DNA from: Fimbriimonadales bacterium
Lineage (GTDB): Bacteria; Armatimonadota; Fimbriimonadia; Fimbriimonadales; GBS-DC
DNA length: 64,000 bases
Assembly (NCBI GenBank): GCA_025998675.1
Contig: AP024673.1
Coordinates: 2,178,562-2,242,561, forward strand
Reading direction: 5' to 3'
The position numbers were made by a program, and so were the translations under genes. Shown here piece by piece: positions 24,575 to 33,887 of the stretch. Below the pieces are notes generated by a model. The model saw only the letters and a list, made by a program, of their open reading frames with translations. It was not told the origin of the DNA and ran no database searches. Position 1 is the stretch's first letter. Every line of letters begins with the position of its first letter.

Positions 24575-25207
24575 CTACTGCGCTGCCCACGCAGGCTGGC
24601 TGAGCAGCGAGCGCTGCCACTTGAGGTACTCCTGAACCACTTCGGCGACGGTGCGCCCCGTGCTCTGGGTAATCTGGTCGCGGCTCCAGACTCGGAAGTA
24701 GCCCAGCGCGCCGCGCGCCATCGGCGCGGTCGTCGCGACCCGATAGACGCGCTCGGGATCCAGCTTCGCGCCCCCAATCAGTACGCTCACGATGCGCTTG
24801 CCCGGCTCCGCCTTCGCGTTGAAGCGCACCTCCACCCCTGCAAGTTGCAGGAAGGCGTTGTTCTTCTGCGGATACAGCTCCAGCGCACGCTCCAGCGCCT
24901 GCAGAATCTGCTCCCCACGCAGGCTCAGCACCACCACCTCATCGTCCGGGTGCGCGAGCGACTTAATCAGCTCGTCCGCCGTGAAGCCCGTTGCGGGCAC
25001 AGACGCCGACTCGTTGAAAAACGCCGCGCCGAGCAGCGCCATCTCCGCGCCCGTCGCCGAGCGCATCGCCTCCACAATCGTCTGCGCGACGGGGTTCGAA
25101 CGCTCGCCCACACTCGCCAGCGTCTCCCCCTGTGACAGACCGATCTGGCTCCAGCCCATCGCCAGAGCCAGCAACACCCATCCCAGAATCCATCGAGTCA
25201 GTTTCAT
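24575..25207 (-). CDS. Exported 5'-nucleotidase C-terminal-domain protein
   Basis: A 210-residue protein with a signal peptide (MKLTRWILGWVLLALAMGWSQIGLSQ) followed by a lone 5'-nucleotidase C-terminal domain: ALLGAAFFNESASVPATGFTADEL, LSLRGEQILQALERAL and NNAFLQLAGVEVRFN are family landmarks. The metallophosphatase domain that normally precedes it is missing, so it cannot hydrolyse nucleotides by the usual mechanism; it may bind a ligand. It starts 4 bases after the prfB stop and so is cotranscribed with prfB. Confidence 0.75.
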   Translation of the reverse strand: MKLTRWILGWVLLALAMGWSQIGLSQGETLASVGERSNPVAQTIVEAMRSATGAEMALLGAAFFNESASVPATGFTADELIKSLAHPDDEVVVLSLRGEQILQALERALELYPQKNNAFLQLAGVEVRFNAKAEPGKRIVSVLIGGAKLDPERVYRVATTAPMARGALGYFRVWSRDQITQSTGRTVAEVVQEYLKWQRSLLSQPAWAAQ

Positions 25208-25211
25208 CGCA

Positions 25212-26343
25212 TCACTCCGTACTTGCTTCGACGGCGGAACGCTTCGAAGCATTCCACCTTAAATACGCTTCTATGAAGCCATCTATTTCACCCTCCAGCA
25301 CCGCCTGCACATTGCCCGTCTCGTAATCGGTGCGATGGTCTTTGACCAGCGTGTAGGGTTGCAAGACATAGCTTCGGATTTGGTGTCCCCATTCTGCAGG
25401 GGCGACCTCGCCCTTGAGCTGGCGCATCTTCTGCTCTTCCTGACGGCGGTAGTATTCCGCCACGCGCGCCGCCAGCACTTTGAGCGCGACTTCCTTGTTC
25501 TGGTGCTGCGAGCGTTCGTTCTGGCATGAGGCGGTGATGCCCGTCGGGATATGCGTCGCGCGGATGGCGGATTCGGTCTTGTTCACATGCTGTCCGCCGT
25601 GCCCGCCCGCGCGGAAGGTTTCGATCTTCACCTCTTCGGGCTTGAGCTGGTACTCGCTCTGTTCGACCTGCGGCATCACCTCCACCAGCACGAAAGAGGT
25701 ATGGCGTCGCTTGTTGGCGTCGAACGGCGAGATTCGCACGAGGCGATGCACGCCATGTTCGGATTTGAGCAGCCCGTAGGCGTACTCGCCTTCAATCAGC
25801 ACGCCGACGCTGGAGTAGCCGGTAATCGTACCAGGCGACTCGTCGACGATTTCGGCGCGAAAGCCCCGCCGTTGCGCCCAGCGCAGGTACATGCGCAGCA
25901 GCATCGCCGCCCAGTCGCACGCTTCGGTGCCCCCCGCGCCTGAGTTAATCTCCAGAATCGCGTTATTCGCGTCGTACTCGCCGCTGAGCAGCGTGAGCAG
26001 GTCGAGCTGCTCGACTTCCTGTTGCAGGAGGGCGACCTGTGCGGCGACCTCTTCTGCCGTGCGCTCGTCGTACTCCATCTCCAGCAGGCTGAGCCACTCG
26101 CGTAGCTCGTCGACCTGCGCGTTCAGTCGCTCCACAGGCTCAACGCGCGTGCGCAGGCGCGCGAGCTGTTGCATCGTTGCCTGCGCTTCGGCGGGGTTCG
26201 CCCAGAACTCCGGCGACTCGCTCGCGCGCTGCAGGCGTTCCATCTCCGACTTCAGGCGGGCGAGGTCAAAGATGCTCGCCAATCGCCTTCAGGCGACGGC
26301 GAGCCTCCTGAATCGTCTCGCTGAGTGTGCGCAAATCGGTCAT
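25212..26343 (-). CDS. prfB: Peptide chain release factor 2 with programmed +1 frameshift
   Basis: RF2 recognises UGA and UAA stop codons. The main frame holds GGAGGTEACDW-type core (INSGAGGTEACDW), the stop-reading region and GGQHVNKTESAIR with the catalytic GGQ. The first 25 codons (ending AIGEHL) are in another frame and stop at an in-frame TGA within CTT-TGA-C (26271-26265 on the minus strand), the classic autoregulatory frameshift site; shifting +1 there continues as DLARLKSEMERL. The total is about 376 residues. ATG 26343 lies 7 bases after TATACT (26356-26351), so the message is leaderless. Confidence 0.94.
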
Positions 26344-26406
26344 CAATGATAGTATACCCCCGCCTCGCGCGTCCCATGGGTATAATAGCGGCGCAGGAGG
26401 CGTATG

Positions 26407-27153
26407 ATGAAGCAGGACACGGTACGCAGGGGACTGCTGGGATTGCTGTTGCTGGGGGTGATGGTCGCACTGACGGGTTGCCGCGGCACGACATGGAGCA
26501 AGAAAGAGGAAGTGCGCATCGGGCAGCAGGTCGCGGCAGAAGTGGAGAAAGCCTACAAACTGGACCCCGACCCCGCTGTGCAGCAGCGCGTGCAGACAAT
26601 CGGACAGCGGCTGGTCGCCGTCGCGGGAGACAAGGATTTCAAGTTCTCCTTCAAAGTGCTTGCCAGCGAGGAGATTAACGCCTTCGCGCTGCCAGGGGGA
26701 CCGATTTATGTGTTTCGGGGGCTGATGGATAAGATGGGCGACGACGAGGATATGCTGGCGGGCGTGCTGGCGCACGAGATGGCGCATGTGAACCGCCGCC
26801 ACGCGAACAAGCAATACACGGAGGGACTCTGGCGCGGGATTGTGATTAGTCTGGCGACGCGCGGCAGCGTGCGCGACGCCGCCGAAATCGCCGACGCGCT
26901 GATGCAACTGCGCTACAGCCGCCAGCACGAATACGAAGCCGATCGGCTCGCCGTCGAATACACCTACAAAGCGGGCTACGACCCGCACGGCATTCTGCGC
27001 TTTCTGGAGATGCTCCAGCGCGAGGAGAAAATCGGCAACCGCTGGGTAGAAACGAACCTGCGCACGCACCCGTTCTCGGATCGGCGCGCGGCGGAGGTAC
27101 GCAAACACATCCAGCGCATCACGGGGCAACCAGCGCGGGAGGCGGCGCAGTGA
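26407..27153 (+). CDS. M48-family metalloprotease lipoprotein
   Basis: A 248-residue lipoprotein. The signal ends in the lipobox ALTGC (Cys about residue 26). The M48 zinc motif HEMAHVNRRH and the downstream glutamate motif YEADRLAVEY are present, as in BepA/LoiP-type proteases that watch over outer-membrane proteins. There is no membrane domain beyond the signal. AGGAGG lies 6 bases before ATG 26407 (an ATG one codon earlier would be too close). It overlaps the next gene by four bases (GTGA). Confidence 0.9.
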   Translation: MKQDTVRRGLLGLLLLGVMVALTGCRGTTWSKKEEVRIGQQVAAEVEKAYKLDPDPAVQQRVQTIGQRLVAVAGDKDFKFSFKVLASEEINAFALPGGPIYVFRGLMDKMGDDEDMLAGVLAHEMAHVNRRHANKQYTEGLWRGIVISLATRGSVRDAAEIADALMQLRYSRQHEYEADRLAVEYTYKAGYDPHGILRFLEMLQREEKIGNRWVETNLRTHPFSDRRAAEVRKHIQRITGQPAREAAQ

Positions 27154-27848
27154 AAGTCGCCGCCATCGTGCCCGCCTACAACGAAGCGACGCGCATCGCA
27201 GGCGTGCTGCAGGTGCTGCTGCAGTGCCCCTGCCTGCACGAAATCCTCGTGGTCAACGACGGCAGCGCGGACAATACCGCCGAAGTCGCGGCGCAGCTGG
27301 CGTCGCCCTCAAATGCGCCCCTGCTGCGCGTGATTAACCTGCCCGTGAATCGGGGCAAGGGCGGCGCGATGTTCGCCGGCGCAACCGCCACCGACGCCGA
27401 TGTGATTATCTTTTTCGACGCCGACCTCATCGGGCTGAAACCCGACCATGTGGCGCGTATCCTGCGTCCCGTTCTGGAGGGCGAGGCGGCGATGTCCATC
27501 GGGGTGTTTCGAGGCGGGCGGCTCAGTACCGACATGGCGCAGGTGCTGGTGCCCTACATCAGCGGGCAACGCGCCATGCTCCGCGAACTGTTCACCGAGA
27601 TTCCGGGCATTGAGCGCACGCGCTCCGGGGTCGAGATTGCGCTCACGCTGCATTTTCGCAGGCGGCGCTACCCCGTCTCGATGGTGGTGATTGAGGGCGT
27701 CACGCACACGATGAAGGAGGAGAAGCTCGGCTGGGCGCGCGGCGTGCTGGCGCGGGCGAAAATGTACGCCGAAATCGGACGCGCCTTCCTGCGCTACGCC
27801 CGCCTGAGCGACCTGCGCCACAAACTGCTCTTGAAACGCGAGGAGTAG
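27150..27848 (+). CDS. Family 2 glycosyltransferase
   Basis: A 232-residue GT-A fold transferase: VAAIVPAYNEATRIAGVL starts the nucleotide-sugar fold, ILVVNDGSADNTAEV and FFDADLIGL (DxD-type metal site) follow. It resembles short DPM/UGP-like synthases but has no membrane anchor. Sugar and acceptor are unknown. Its GTG start overlaps the protease stop codon, and rsmI follows after 4 bases, so all three are one transcription unit. Confidence 0.85.
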   Translation: MKVAAIVPAYNEATRIAGVLQVLLQCPCLHEILVVNDGSADNTAEVAAQLASPSNAPLLRVINLPVNRGKGGAMFAGATATDADVIIFFDADLIGLKPDHVARILRPVLEGEAAMSIGVFRGGRLSTDMAQVLVPYISGQRAMLRELFTEIPGIERTRSGVEIALTLHFRRRRYPVSMVVIEGVTHTMKEEKLGWARGVLARAKMYAEIGRAFLRYARLSDLRHKLLLKREE

Positions 27849-27852
27849 CCCG

Positions 27853-28530
27853 ATGGCAGGCGTACTCTATGTGGTCGCCACGCCGATTGGCAATCTGGGG
27901 GACATCACCCTGCGCGCGCTGGAGACGCTGAAGAGCGTCGACCTCATCGCCGCTGAAGACACGCGCCACACGAAAAAGCTGCTCCTGCACTACGGCATTC
28001 AGACGCCGCTGGCGAGCTTCCATCAGCACTCCGGCGCGGGGCGCATCGAGCAGCTTGTGCGTCGCCTGTTGCAGGGCGAGTCGATTGCGCTGGTGACGGA
28101 CGCGGGCACGCCGGGCATTTCCGATCCGGGCGGCGCGCTGGTCGAGGCGGCGCATACGGCGGGCGTGCGCGTCGTGCCCATTCCCGGCGCCAGCGCGCTG
28201 ACCGCGCTGCTCTCCGTGTCGGGACTGCCCGCGCATCGGTTCCGCTTCGAGGGGTTCCCCCCGCGCAAGTCGGGCGCACGGCAACGCTTTTTCGAGTCGT
28301 TGCGCGACGCCGACGCGCCCGTCGTGTTTTTCGAGTCGCCCCACCGCCTGCTCGCAACCCTCCAGACCGCTCACGATGCGCTGGGCGATTGCACGGTCGT
28401 TGTCGGGCGGGAGTTGACCAAACAATTCGAGGAGGTGTTTCGCGGGACGCTGAGCGCGGCGATTGCCCACTGGCAGGCGACTGCGCCGCGCGGCGAGTTC
28501 GTGATTGCGCTCTATCCGGGCGATGGGTAG
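27853..28530 (+). CDS. rsmI: 16S rRNA (cytidine1402-2'-O)-methyltransferase
   Basis: A 225-residue tetrapyrrole-methylase-fold enzyme that 2'-O-methylates C1402 of 16S rRNA. GVLYVVATPIGNLGDITLRAL, AAEDTRHTKKLL and LVTDAGTPGISDPG are diagnostic; PIPGASALTALLSVSGLP and FFESPHRLLATL also match. Length is slightly below the E. coli protein because the C-terminal domain is short. Last gene of the protease-glycosyltransferase-rsmI unit; it converges on the sugar permease gene with a 5-base gap. Confidence 0.94.
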   Translation: MAGVLYVVATPIGNLGDITLRALETLKSVDLIAAEDTRHTKKLLLHYGIQTPLASFHQHSGAGRIEQLVRRLLQGESIALVTDAGTPGISDPGGALVEAAHTAGVRVVPIPGASALTALLSVSGLPAHRFRFEGFPPRKSGARQRFFESLRDADAPVVFFESPHRLLATLQTAHDALGDCTVVVGRELTKQFEEVFRGTLSAAIAHWQATAPRGEFVIALYPGDG

Positions 28531-28535
28531 CCCGC

Positions 28536-29477
28536 TCAGCTCCGCAGCGCGCCGCTGAGGCGCAACTGCAGCAGGCTCACCACCAGCAGCCCCAGCGCCA
28601 GCGTCCAGCCCACCGCCGACGCATAGCCCAGATCGCCCGACACATAGCCGTTGATATACAGATACATCACGATGGTCAGCCCGGCGCCGTCGGGACCGGG
28701 CGACCGCCCCAGCATCACCCACGGCAACTCGAACAGCTGGAACGAGCCAATCGTGCTGATAATCACCACGAAAATCAGCACATGGCGGATGCCGGGCAGG
28801 GTGACATGCCAGAACTGCCCCCAGTTGCCTGCGCCGTCCAGCTGCGCCGCTTCGTACAGCTCGCGCTCCACCGTCTGCAGCCCCGCCAGAAAGTAGACCA
28901 TGTGCATCCCGACATACATCCACAGGCTGGTCAGCACCAGCGCGGGCATAATCAGGCTCGGCTCGCTCAGCCAGCGGGTGTCCAGCGGCGCGCCCACCGT
29001 CGCATGCAAAAATCGGTTCACCAGCCCGTACTGCGGCACAAACAGCACGCTGAACAGCACACCCACAAACACCTGCCCCACCAGGTTCGGCGAGAAAAAC
29101 GCGAGGCGGAAGAACTCGCGCCCCCTGACCCAGCGCGAGTTGAGCAGGATTGCCAGCCCCAGCGCAAGCGGGATCTGCAACGCCAGCGACCAGAGCGTGT
29201 AGACCACCGTGTTGCGCACCGCCTTCCAGAAGTCGGGGTCGGTGAGCAGGAATCGGAAATTCTCCAGCCCAACGAACACCTGATCGCGCGGACCGCTGGT
29301 GATATAAAACGCCAGCACGACGCTTTTGAGGAGCGGGTACGCGCCGAACACCAGAAACAGAATCAGGAACGGCGCAACGAACAGGTAGGGGGCGAGTTTG
29401 TCGCGGCGCGGGGGGCGGCGTCGGCGCGTCGCAGGGCGGGCGGTCGTCTCGTGCGTGAGGGCGTCAGGCGTTTTCAT
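28536..29477 (-). CDS. Sugar ABC transporter permease (MalF/UgpA type)
   Basis: A 313-residue membrane protein with six helices. APYLFVAPFLILFLVFGAYPLL is the typical first segment and ELYEAAQLDGAGNWGQFWHVTLPGI the EAA loop that docks the ATPase. The ATG is placed so that it overlaps the binding-protein stop by 14 bases. The second permease (MalG type) and the ATPase that complete such importers are absent; the next gene is on the other strand, so partners must come from another locus. Confidence 0.9.
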   Translation of the reverse strand: MKTPDALTHETTARPATRRRRPPRRDKLAPYLFVAPFLILFLVFGAYPLLKSVVLAFYITSGPRDQVFVGLENFRFLLTDPDFWKAVRNTVVYTLWSLALQIPLALGLAILLNSRWVRGREFFRLAFFSPNLVGQVFVGVLFSVLFVPQYGLVNRFLHATVGAPLDTRWLSEPSLIMPALVLTSLWMYVGMHMVYFLAGLQTVERELYEAAQLDGAGNWGQFWHVTLPGIRHVLIFVVIISTIGSFQLFELPWVMLGRSPGPDGAGLTIVMYLYINGYVSGDLGYASAVGWTLALGLLVVSLLQLRLSGALRS

Positions 29478-30807
29478 GGAGGTACGGGTTGCGGCGCATC
29501 TGGCGGCGCACTTCGGCGGCGGCGCGCGCCATCTGCTGGCGCACAAAGCCGTCGAAGCCCCGCGCGCCGTAGCGGTCGTAGTAGCGCACGCAGGCAATCA
29601 GCGCCTCGCTCAGCTTCGCCTTCGCCAGCCCGATGTAGGGGCTGGTGTATTGCGGCGGGGTCTGCGGCGCGAGGTTCGCAAACAGCCTGCCCAGTGGCTG
29701 ATTGCTCCAGAACGGGCGCGGCTCGTCGTAGGCGGGATGGTCCCACAAATCGCGCGCGGGCGGCAGGATATTCGTGTTGCGGAACTGCTCCGCCAGCGCC
29801 TCCTTGTTGAAGTAGAAATGCATCATCAGCTCCCACGCGAGGTCGGGGTCGGCGCAGCGTTTCGTGACGCCAATCATCGTGCCGCCCCATGTGCTGGTGC
29901 GCCGTCCACCGGGCGTGAAGGCAGGCAGCGGCGCCAGCGCCATCCTGCCCCCCACTTTGGGCACATCCTGCTCGATCGTTTTCGTGCGCCAGTCGGGCAC
30001 AATCATGAACAGGTAGTAGCCGTCTTCCAGCGCGCGGGTGAAAATCTGCCCGCCGCCGAGGTCGTTGCCGATACGCCCCTTGCCCGCTGCCAGCGGCGCA
30101 TAGTAGCGCATCGTCTCGATGGCAATCTCGTTGTCCAGCGTGCAGTTGCCCTGCGCGTCGAAGTAGCCGCCGTCCCGCTGGAACAGCATCGCTTCCAGCA
30201 CTGACAGCCCTTCAGGCGGCAACTCCATCATAAACCGCTTGCCCGGAATCGTGACGCGCCTGCCCACCTCCACGAACTCGTCCCATGTGCGCAGGGCGTC
30301 CACATCGATGCCGAGTTTTTCCACCAGGTCGCGCCGATACGCCAGCATCACAGGATGCACATCGTGCGGGATGCCGAAGATACGTCCGCGCGTTGTGTAG
30401 GGAGCGAATCGCGTCTGCACCACCCGCTCCCACAAGCCCGTCCGACGCACGCGCTCGGTCAGGTCGCGGAAGCCGATGCTCTCCAGCCTGCCGCGAAAGA
30501 AGCTGCCCGCCCAGCTGATTTCCACCTCCGCGAGGTCGGGCACATCGAGGTTCGACCAGAACGCCGCCTGCAGGCGCGAGGTGACCGCCTCGCCCGCCAC
30601 AATCTGAATGTCCACCGACACGCCCGGATGCCGGCGCAGGAAGTCAGGCAGCATCTTGAGGTAGGCGTCGCCGTGCGGCTTGGCGAAGGTCCACAGGCGC
30701 AGGTCGCTGCGCGATTGCTGCCCGCGGCGCGCCGCGAGATACGCGCCACTGGCGAGCGCCAGCCCCGCCATCACGCCTGCCGATGCGCCGTAAGGGAACC
30801 GCGCCAT
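29464..30807 (-). CDS. Extracellular sugar-binding protein (ABC family 1)
   Basis: A 447-residue solute-binding protein. An N-terminal hydrophobic segment (GVMAGLALASGAYLA) acts as signal or anchor; there is no lipobox Cys. LRLWTFAKPHGDAYLKMLPDF, YTTRGRIFGIPHDVHPVMLAYRRDL and the closing helix ANLAPQTPPQYTSPYIGLAKAKL resemble family 1 (oligosaccharide) binding proteins. The ligand is unknown. It is the first gene of a two-gene operon with a MalF-type permease. Confidence 0.85.
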   Translation of the reverse strand: MARFPYGASAGVMAGLALASGAYLAARRGQQSRSDLRLWTFAKPHGDAYLKMLPDFLRRHPGVSVDIQIVAGEAVTSRLQAAFWSNLDVPDLAEVEISWAGSFFRGRLESIGFRDLTERVRRTGLWERVVQTRFAPYTTRGRIFGIPHDVHPVMLAYRRDLVEKLGIDVDALRTWDEFVEVGRRVTIPGKRFMMELPPEGLSVLEAMLFQRDGGYFDAQGNCTLDNEIAIETMRYYAPLAAGKGRIGNDLGGGQIFTRALEDGYYLFMIVPDWRTKTIEQDVPKVGGRMALAPLPAFTPGGRRTSTWGGTMIGVTKRCADPDLAWELMMHFYFNKEALAEQFRNTNILPPARDLWDHPAYDEPRPFWSNQPLGRLFANLAPQTPPQYTSPYIGLAKAKLSEALIACVRYYDRYGARGFDGFVRQQMARAAAEVRRQMRRNPYLHENA

Positions 30808-30879
30808 AACGCCCTATTAATATGCGCATCTGCCCGAATTCCTGCTTTTGGAAACGGCGCGCGGGGTATCCTCTGGGCG

Positions 30880-31746
30880 ATGGAACTGCGCAGGGAAGCG
30901 TGTGTCGCGCTGGAATCGGCGGTCATCACGCACGGTCTGCCCCGCCCGCAGAATCGGGACGCCGCGCGCGAGATGGCGCACGCCGTGCGTGAATCGGGCG
31001 CGACGCCGCGTATCGTCGCCGTGCTGAACGGCGCGCCGTGCGTTGGGATCAGCGACGCCGAACTGGACTGGCTGGCGGAGTACCCCGCGCCGTCCAAAAT
31101 CGCGCTGCACAATCTGGGCATCGCACGCGCCATGCGGTTGACTGGGGGCGCGACCGTCGCCGCGACGGTCTATCTGGCGCATTGGGCGGGGATCGAGGTG
31201 ATGGCGACGGGCGGGATTGGCGGCGTGCATCGCGACGGGCGCGACATCAGCGGCGATTTGCCCGTGCTGGCGCGCACGCCGATGCTGATTGTCTGTTCGG
31301 GCGCGAAGGCGATTCTGGATCTGCCCGCCACACGCGAATGGCTGGAGACGCATGGCGTGCCGATTGTCGGCTACCAGACGGACGAGCTGCCGGGCTTTTA
31401 CACAGCGCATACGGGGCTGCGCGTCGATGCGACGGTCGGCGATGTCGACGCGCTGGTCGGGCTATGGCAGGCGCACCGCACGCTGGGAACGGCGATGCTG
31501 GTCGTGCAGCCGCCGCCCGCCGAGTACGCGCTCCCACGCGCCGAGCTGGACGCGCTGATTGAGCAAGCGACCCGCGAGTGTGCGGCGGCGGGCGTGTCAG
31601 GCGCGGCGACGACCCCATGGCTGCTGGCGCGGCTGGCGCAGCTCAGCGACGGGCGCACGCTCGCGGTCAACCGCGCGCTGCTTCAGGCAAATGCACGCCT
31701 GGCAGGCGCGATTGCACGGGCGTTGATGATCGAGGCAACCCCTTGA
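30880..31746 (+). CDS. psuG: Pseudouridine-5'-phosphate glycosidase
   Basis: A 288-residue enzyme that splits pseudouridine 5'-phosphate into uracil and ribose 5-phosphate. [62 protein letters not shown] and [21 protein letters not shown] are family hallmarks. ATG 30880 is preceded 7 bases upstream by GGGG-TATCCT (30867-30872), the same box as dxr, so the message is leaderless and the long upstream extension is ruled out. No psuK kinase is adjacent. Confidence 0.93.
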   Translation: MELRREACVALESAVITHGLPRPQNRDAAREMAHAVRESGATPRIVAVLNGAPCVGISDAELDWLAEYPAPSKIALHNLGIARAMRLTGGATVAATVYLAHWAGIEVMATGGIGGVHRDGRDISGDLPVLARTPMLIVCSGAKAILDLPATREWLETHGVPIVGYQTDELPGFYTAHTGLRVDATVGDVDALVGLWQAHRTLGTAMLVVQPPPAEYALPRAELDALIEQATRECAAAGVSGAATTPWLLARLAQLSDGRTLAVNRALLQANARLAGAIARALMIEATP

Positions 31747-31900
31747 CTTTTTCGCACGCAATTGGGTAATATACTTGCAGAAGGAGATTCGGCGTGCGCA
31801 AGGGAATGCGCTTCAGGAAACCTCGGAACGGCTGAATGCGTCCCTTCCCAAGCGCTCCAGAATCGTCCTTCAATCTAAACTCATGGAGGAGGATGCTTCT
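31743..31900 (+). promoter_or_regulatory. Promoter and leader of the SLH porin gene
   Basis: TTGACT (31743-31748) and TAATAT (31767-31772) with an 18-base spacer form a rare recognisable -35/-10 pair in this window; the -35 overlaps the psuG stop. A leader of about 125 bases with a strong GGAGGAGGA ribosome site ends at ATG 31901. A long leader and strong SD fit an abundant envelope protein. Confidence 0.6.
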
Positions 31901-33805
31901 ATGAAGCGTTTACTCATCAGTGTGGCTGGTCTGAGCCTGATTACAGGCTTGACCTTCGCTCAGATGCGGGATGTCCCGCCTGGGCACTGGGCGTATCAGT
32001 CGATTGAGCAGCTGGTGCAGCTGGGCATCATCGAGGGCTACCCCGATGGCACCTTCCGCCCGAATCGCACCATGACCCGTGCTGAGTTTGCGCAGGCGAT
32101 TGCGCGCGCCTACCGCAACATCGACGAGCGACTGCGCGCACTCGACCGACGCATCGCCGAGCTTGCGAACCGCCCCAGTGGTGGCGGGCAGCAGGTGGAC
32201 ACCACCCAGCTTCAGAACCAGATCAACGAACTGCGCAACCAGGTGCAGGAAATGCAGCGCCTTAACGAGGCGATTCAGACCCTGCAGCGACTGGCGCAGA
32301 CCTTCCAGCAGGAGCTGGCAGGGCTGGGCGTCGATGTCGACACGCTGAAGCGCGACTTCGCGTCGCTGCGCGCCCGCGTGGAAGCGCTCGAGGGCAAGGA
32401 AGACAAGTTCAAAATGAGCGGCGACCTGACCTTCGGCGTCTACGGCGCGCACAGCATCGACGGCAAAGATGTCTACACCTTCAACCGCACGACCCTCGGC
32501 TCAGGCAAACTGCTGGAGTCGATCGCGGTCACGCACGAGCTGGGGCTGACCTTCAGTGGGCAGATTAACGACGATGTCACCGGCTCCGCCACCTTCATTC
32601 TCGGCAACTACCTGCCCTATGTGGGCGGTTCGGGCAAGTCGGCGCTGACCACCTTCGGCGGTCCCTACACCGTCGGCAACACCGACATCGTGATCTGGGA
32701 AGCGTTTGTGAAGGCGCCGATCGACCTGTTCGGCGCGAAGGTGAATGTGACCGTTGGTCGCTACCCGGCGAAGATTACGCCGTTCACCCTGCAGCGCATC
32801 AAGCCTGACTACTACCTCAACTTCGATCGCTACAGCGACGGCGCGTTCCGCATCGACGGCGGCGCGGTGGACTTCGACTTCGACACCTTCCGCCTGAACC
32901 TCTGGGCAGCGCAGGTGAACCAGCAGTCGAACAACGGCGTGTTCAACACTCTGGGCTTCCAGAACCACAACTCGACCACCTCTGCCTCGATGGAGCAGAT
33001 GGCGGGCGCGCGCCTGGAGTTTGACGCCATCCGCGGCGAGGACACCAGCCTGACCATCGGCGCCACCTACTATGCGGCGGGTATCGGTGCTGGGCAGAGC
33101 TTCACCTTCGTGCCCTCGGGCGTTGTCGCTGCGAACATCGACCGCGTGGATGTCTTCGGCGCGGATGTGAAGGCGAAGTTCGCCGGGTTCACCATCGGCG
33201 CCGAGTACGCGCAAAGCAACTTCATGAACGACACCAGCAATGTGCTGGATAGCGAGAACTGGGCGCTGGACGCCAACATCGGCTACAACTTCAGCGAAAA
33301 CCTGGGAATCAAGGCAGGCTATCGCGAGGTGCGCCCGTACTTCGCGGCGCCGGGTAGCTGGGGACGCATCGGCTACCTGTACAATCCCTCCGACCTGCGC
33401 GGCTTCTACGCGGGCGTGAACTACACCGCCTCGGAAGACCTGAAGGTCAACCTGAAGGGTACATTCCTGGAAGGTACTGGTCGAGTCGTGGGAGGCTATG
33501 GCACGGACGACGAGCTCATTCAGGTGCTGGCGGGCGTCGACTATCGCCTGTCCGAGCGCTGGAATGTGTCGCTCAACTACGAGGGCGTGTTCTGGAAGAT
33601 CGGCTCGATTGCGGGTTCGCCGAAGCCTGTGTGGAACTACTTCACGCTCGGCGTCGGCTACAACCTCGGCGAGAACGCTGCGCTGAATGTGCTGTACCAG
33701 ATCCTCGACACCGACGGCAAGGGCGTCGCGGCGTTCAGCGGCGGTCCGGCGGCTGGCAAGAACAGCGGCGCGGTGGCTGCCACCACGCTCAGCGTGAAGT
33801 TCTAA
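31901..33805 (+). CDS. S-layer-homology (SLH) domain outer-membrane porin
   Basis: A 634-residue outer-membrane protein. The signal peptide ([17 protein letters not shown]) is followed by one SLH domain ([37 protein letters not shown] region, about 22-70), a coiled coil (about 75-165, rich in [15 protein letters not shown] heptads), and then a beta-barrel of alternating aromatic strands ending ATTLSVKF, with the C-terminal Phe. This layout is that of SLH-type porins of Deinococcus-Thermus, Negativicutes and cyanobacteria, which bind peptidoglycan through the SLH part. It supports a diderm cell. A canonical terminator follows. Confidence 0.9.
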   Translation: MKRLLISVAGLSLITGLTFAQMRDVPPGHWAYQSIEQLVQLGIIEGYPDGTFRPNRTMTRAEFAQAIARAYRNIDERLRALDRRIAELANRPSGGGQQVDTTQLQNQINELRNQVQEMQRLNEAIQTLQRLAQTFQQELAGLGVDVDTLKRDFASLRARVEALEGKEDKFKMSGDLTFGVYGAHSIDGKDVYTFNRTTLGSGKLLESIAVTHELGLTFSGQINDDVTGSATFILGNYLPYVGGSGKSALTTFGGPYTVGNTDIVIWEAFVKAPIDLFGAKVNVTVGRYPAKITPFTLQRIKPDYYLNFDRYSDGAFRIDGGAVDFDFDTFRLNLWAAQVNQQSNNGVFNTLGFQNHNSTTSASMEQMAGARLEFDAIRGEDTSLTIGATYYAAGIGAGQSFTFVPSGVVAANIDRVDVFGADVKAKFAGFTIGAEYAQSNFMNDTSNVLDSENWALDANIGYNFSENLGIKAGYREVRPYFAAPGSWGRIGYLYNPSDLRGFYAGVNYTASEDLKVNLKGTFLEGTGRVVGGYGTDDELIQVLAGVDYRLSERWNVSLNYEGVFWKIGSIAGSPKPVWNYFTLGVGYNLGENAALNVLYQILDTDGKGVAAFSGGPAAGKNSGAVAATTLSVKF

Positions 33806-33829
33806 GCCGCTTCACAACCCTGTACACAG

Positions 33830-33865
33830 AGCAGCCTCCTGATTTTCAGGAGGCTGCTTCCTTTT
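33830..33865 (+). terminator. Rho-independent terminator of the SLH porin gene
   Basis: A perfect 13-bp stem (AGCAGCCTCCTGA with TCAGGAGGCTGCT), three-base loop, then TCCTTTT. It is the only textbook T-tailed terminator seen in the window and stands 24 bases after the porin stop codon. Confidence 0.85.
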
Positions 33866-33887
33866 AATACCAGTCGCGCAGACGGGA

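Noticed and set aside
26266-27129. Open frame of 287 codons on the minus strand
   Set aside because: Only its last 25 codons are real: they are the first segment of prfB up to the frameshift TGA. The rest lies antisense to the M48 protease gene.
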